Shown one piece after another: positions 12,494 to 12,588 of a DNA stretch of 12,588 nt. The notes beneath the pieces were generated by a model. That model made no database searches, was not told where the DNA came from, and worked only from the letters and a program-made list of their open reading frames with translations. The translations under genes were made by a program, and so were the position numbers. Source of the DNA: Baffinella frigidus. Lineage: Eukaryota > Cryptophyceae > Cryptomonadales > Baffinellaceae. Within the stretch, counting starts at the first letter, position 1; each line of letters starts with the position of its first letter. The stretch is taken from contig MU647215.1 of the NCBI GenBank assembly GCA_026770585.1, positions 53,401-65,988 on the forward strand, written 5' to 3'.

Positions 12494-12588
<95 letters not shown>
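12494..12588. repeat. 95-nt terminal C tract
   Basis: The window ends in an unbroken C run after gggtggaactac. This is typical of a contig end or of a collapsed low-complexity tract; the true length is unknown. Confidence 0.95.

Noticed and set aside
1-12588. tRNA or rRNA genes
   Set aside because: No cloverleaf with conserved TTCGA-type loop and matching stems, and no rRNA-like conserved segment, was noticed on either strand.

Overview
The window looks like eukaryotic nuclear DNA, most likely from a unicellular alga or another protist with plant-type (TTTAGGG) telomere repeats. No bacterial gene layout is present: no long continuous genes, no operons and no ribosome-binding-site series. Instead, short GC-rich islands of clean reading frame, each bounded by AG at the left and GT at the right, lie in a sea of degenerate CCCTAAA/TTTAGGG-like repeats, hairpin elements and minisatellites. 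These islands read as very small exons. A prasinophyte-type green alga or a dinoflagellate would fit; the sequence alone does not decide between them.

Plus-strand gene (about 3616 to the right edge). At least ten exons of 41 to 158 nt can be chained, mostly in phase 0. In order they give a possible type II signal anchor (3616-3773), a helical stem (4727-4802), a beta-sandwich-like stem domain on four exons (4888-4956, 5923-5964, 6203-6274, 7195-7245), then the exon ending in PVRCRKSK (9716-9809 or a copy), then VWEYAG... (10918-10995), VLVADSPPHGLGTNIHYLSV... (11517-11588) and AVIxDRALVLSGGW (12033 onward). The G-L-G-x-x-x-H ... R-A-L-V-L ... W pattern resembles the start of the catalytic domain of GT23/FUT8-like and related fucosyltransferase-fold enzymes. 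I infer a Golgi glycosyltransferase whose C-terminal part lies beyond the right edge. One junction, between 7245 and 9716, does not match in phase, so an exon is missing from the model there.

Minus-strand gene fragment (about 2600 down to 1). Three exon candidates are visible on the complement: a 92-nt exon (2503-2594) enclosed by two small hairpins, a 39-nt microexon (962-1000) with four or five decayed copies, and an acidic low-complexity exon running off the left edge (1-182). The product is not recognised. The two genes would be transcribed divergently from about 2.6-3.6 kb.

Repeats. Six or seven 120-140 bp MITE-like elements share terminal inverted repeats beginning CTAGCTCTGCCTGAG and often sit a few bases from a splice donor. 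There are also a 192-bp-arm palindrome, a 64-bp-arm foldback, an 83-bp perfect inverted pair, a 42-bp minisatellite, a TGACTGTC minisatellite, a 59-nt G tract and a 95-nt C tract at the right edge.

The most striking theme is that exons of both genes occur in several copies inside their own introns, some with intact splice sites and frame and some decayed. This suggests exon birth by local duplication and foldback template switching, or else mutually exclusive alternative exons.
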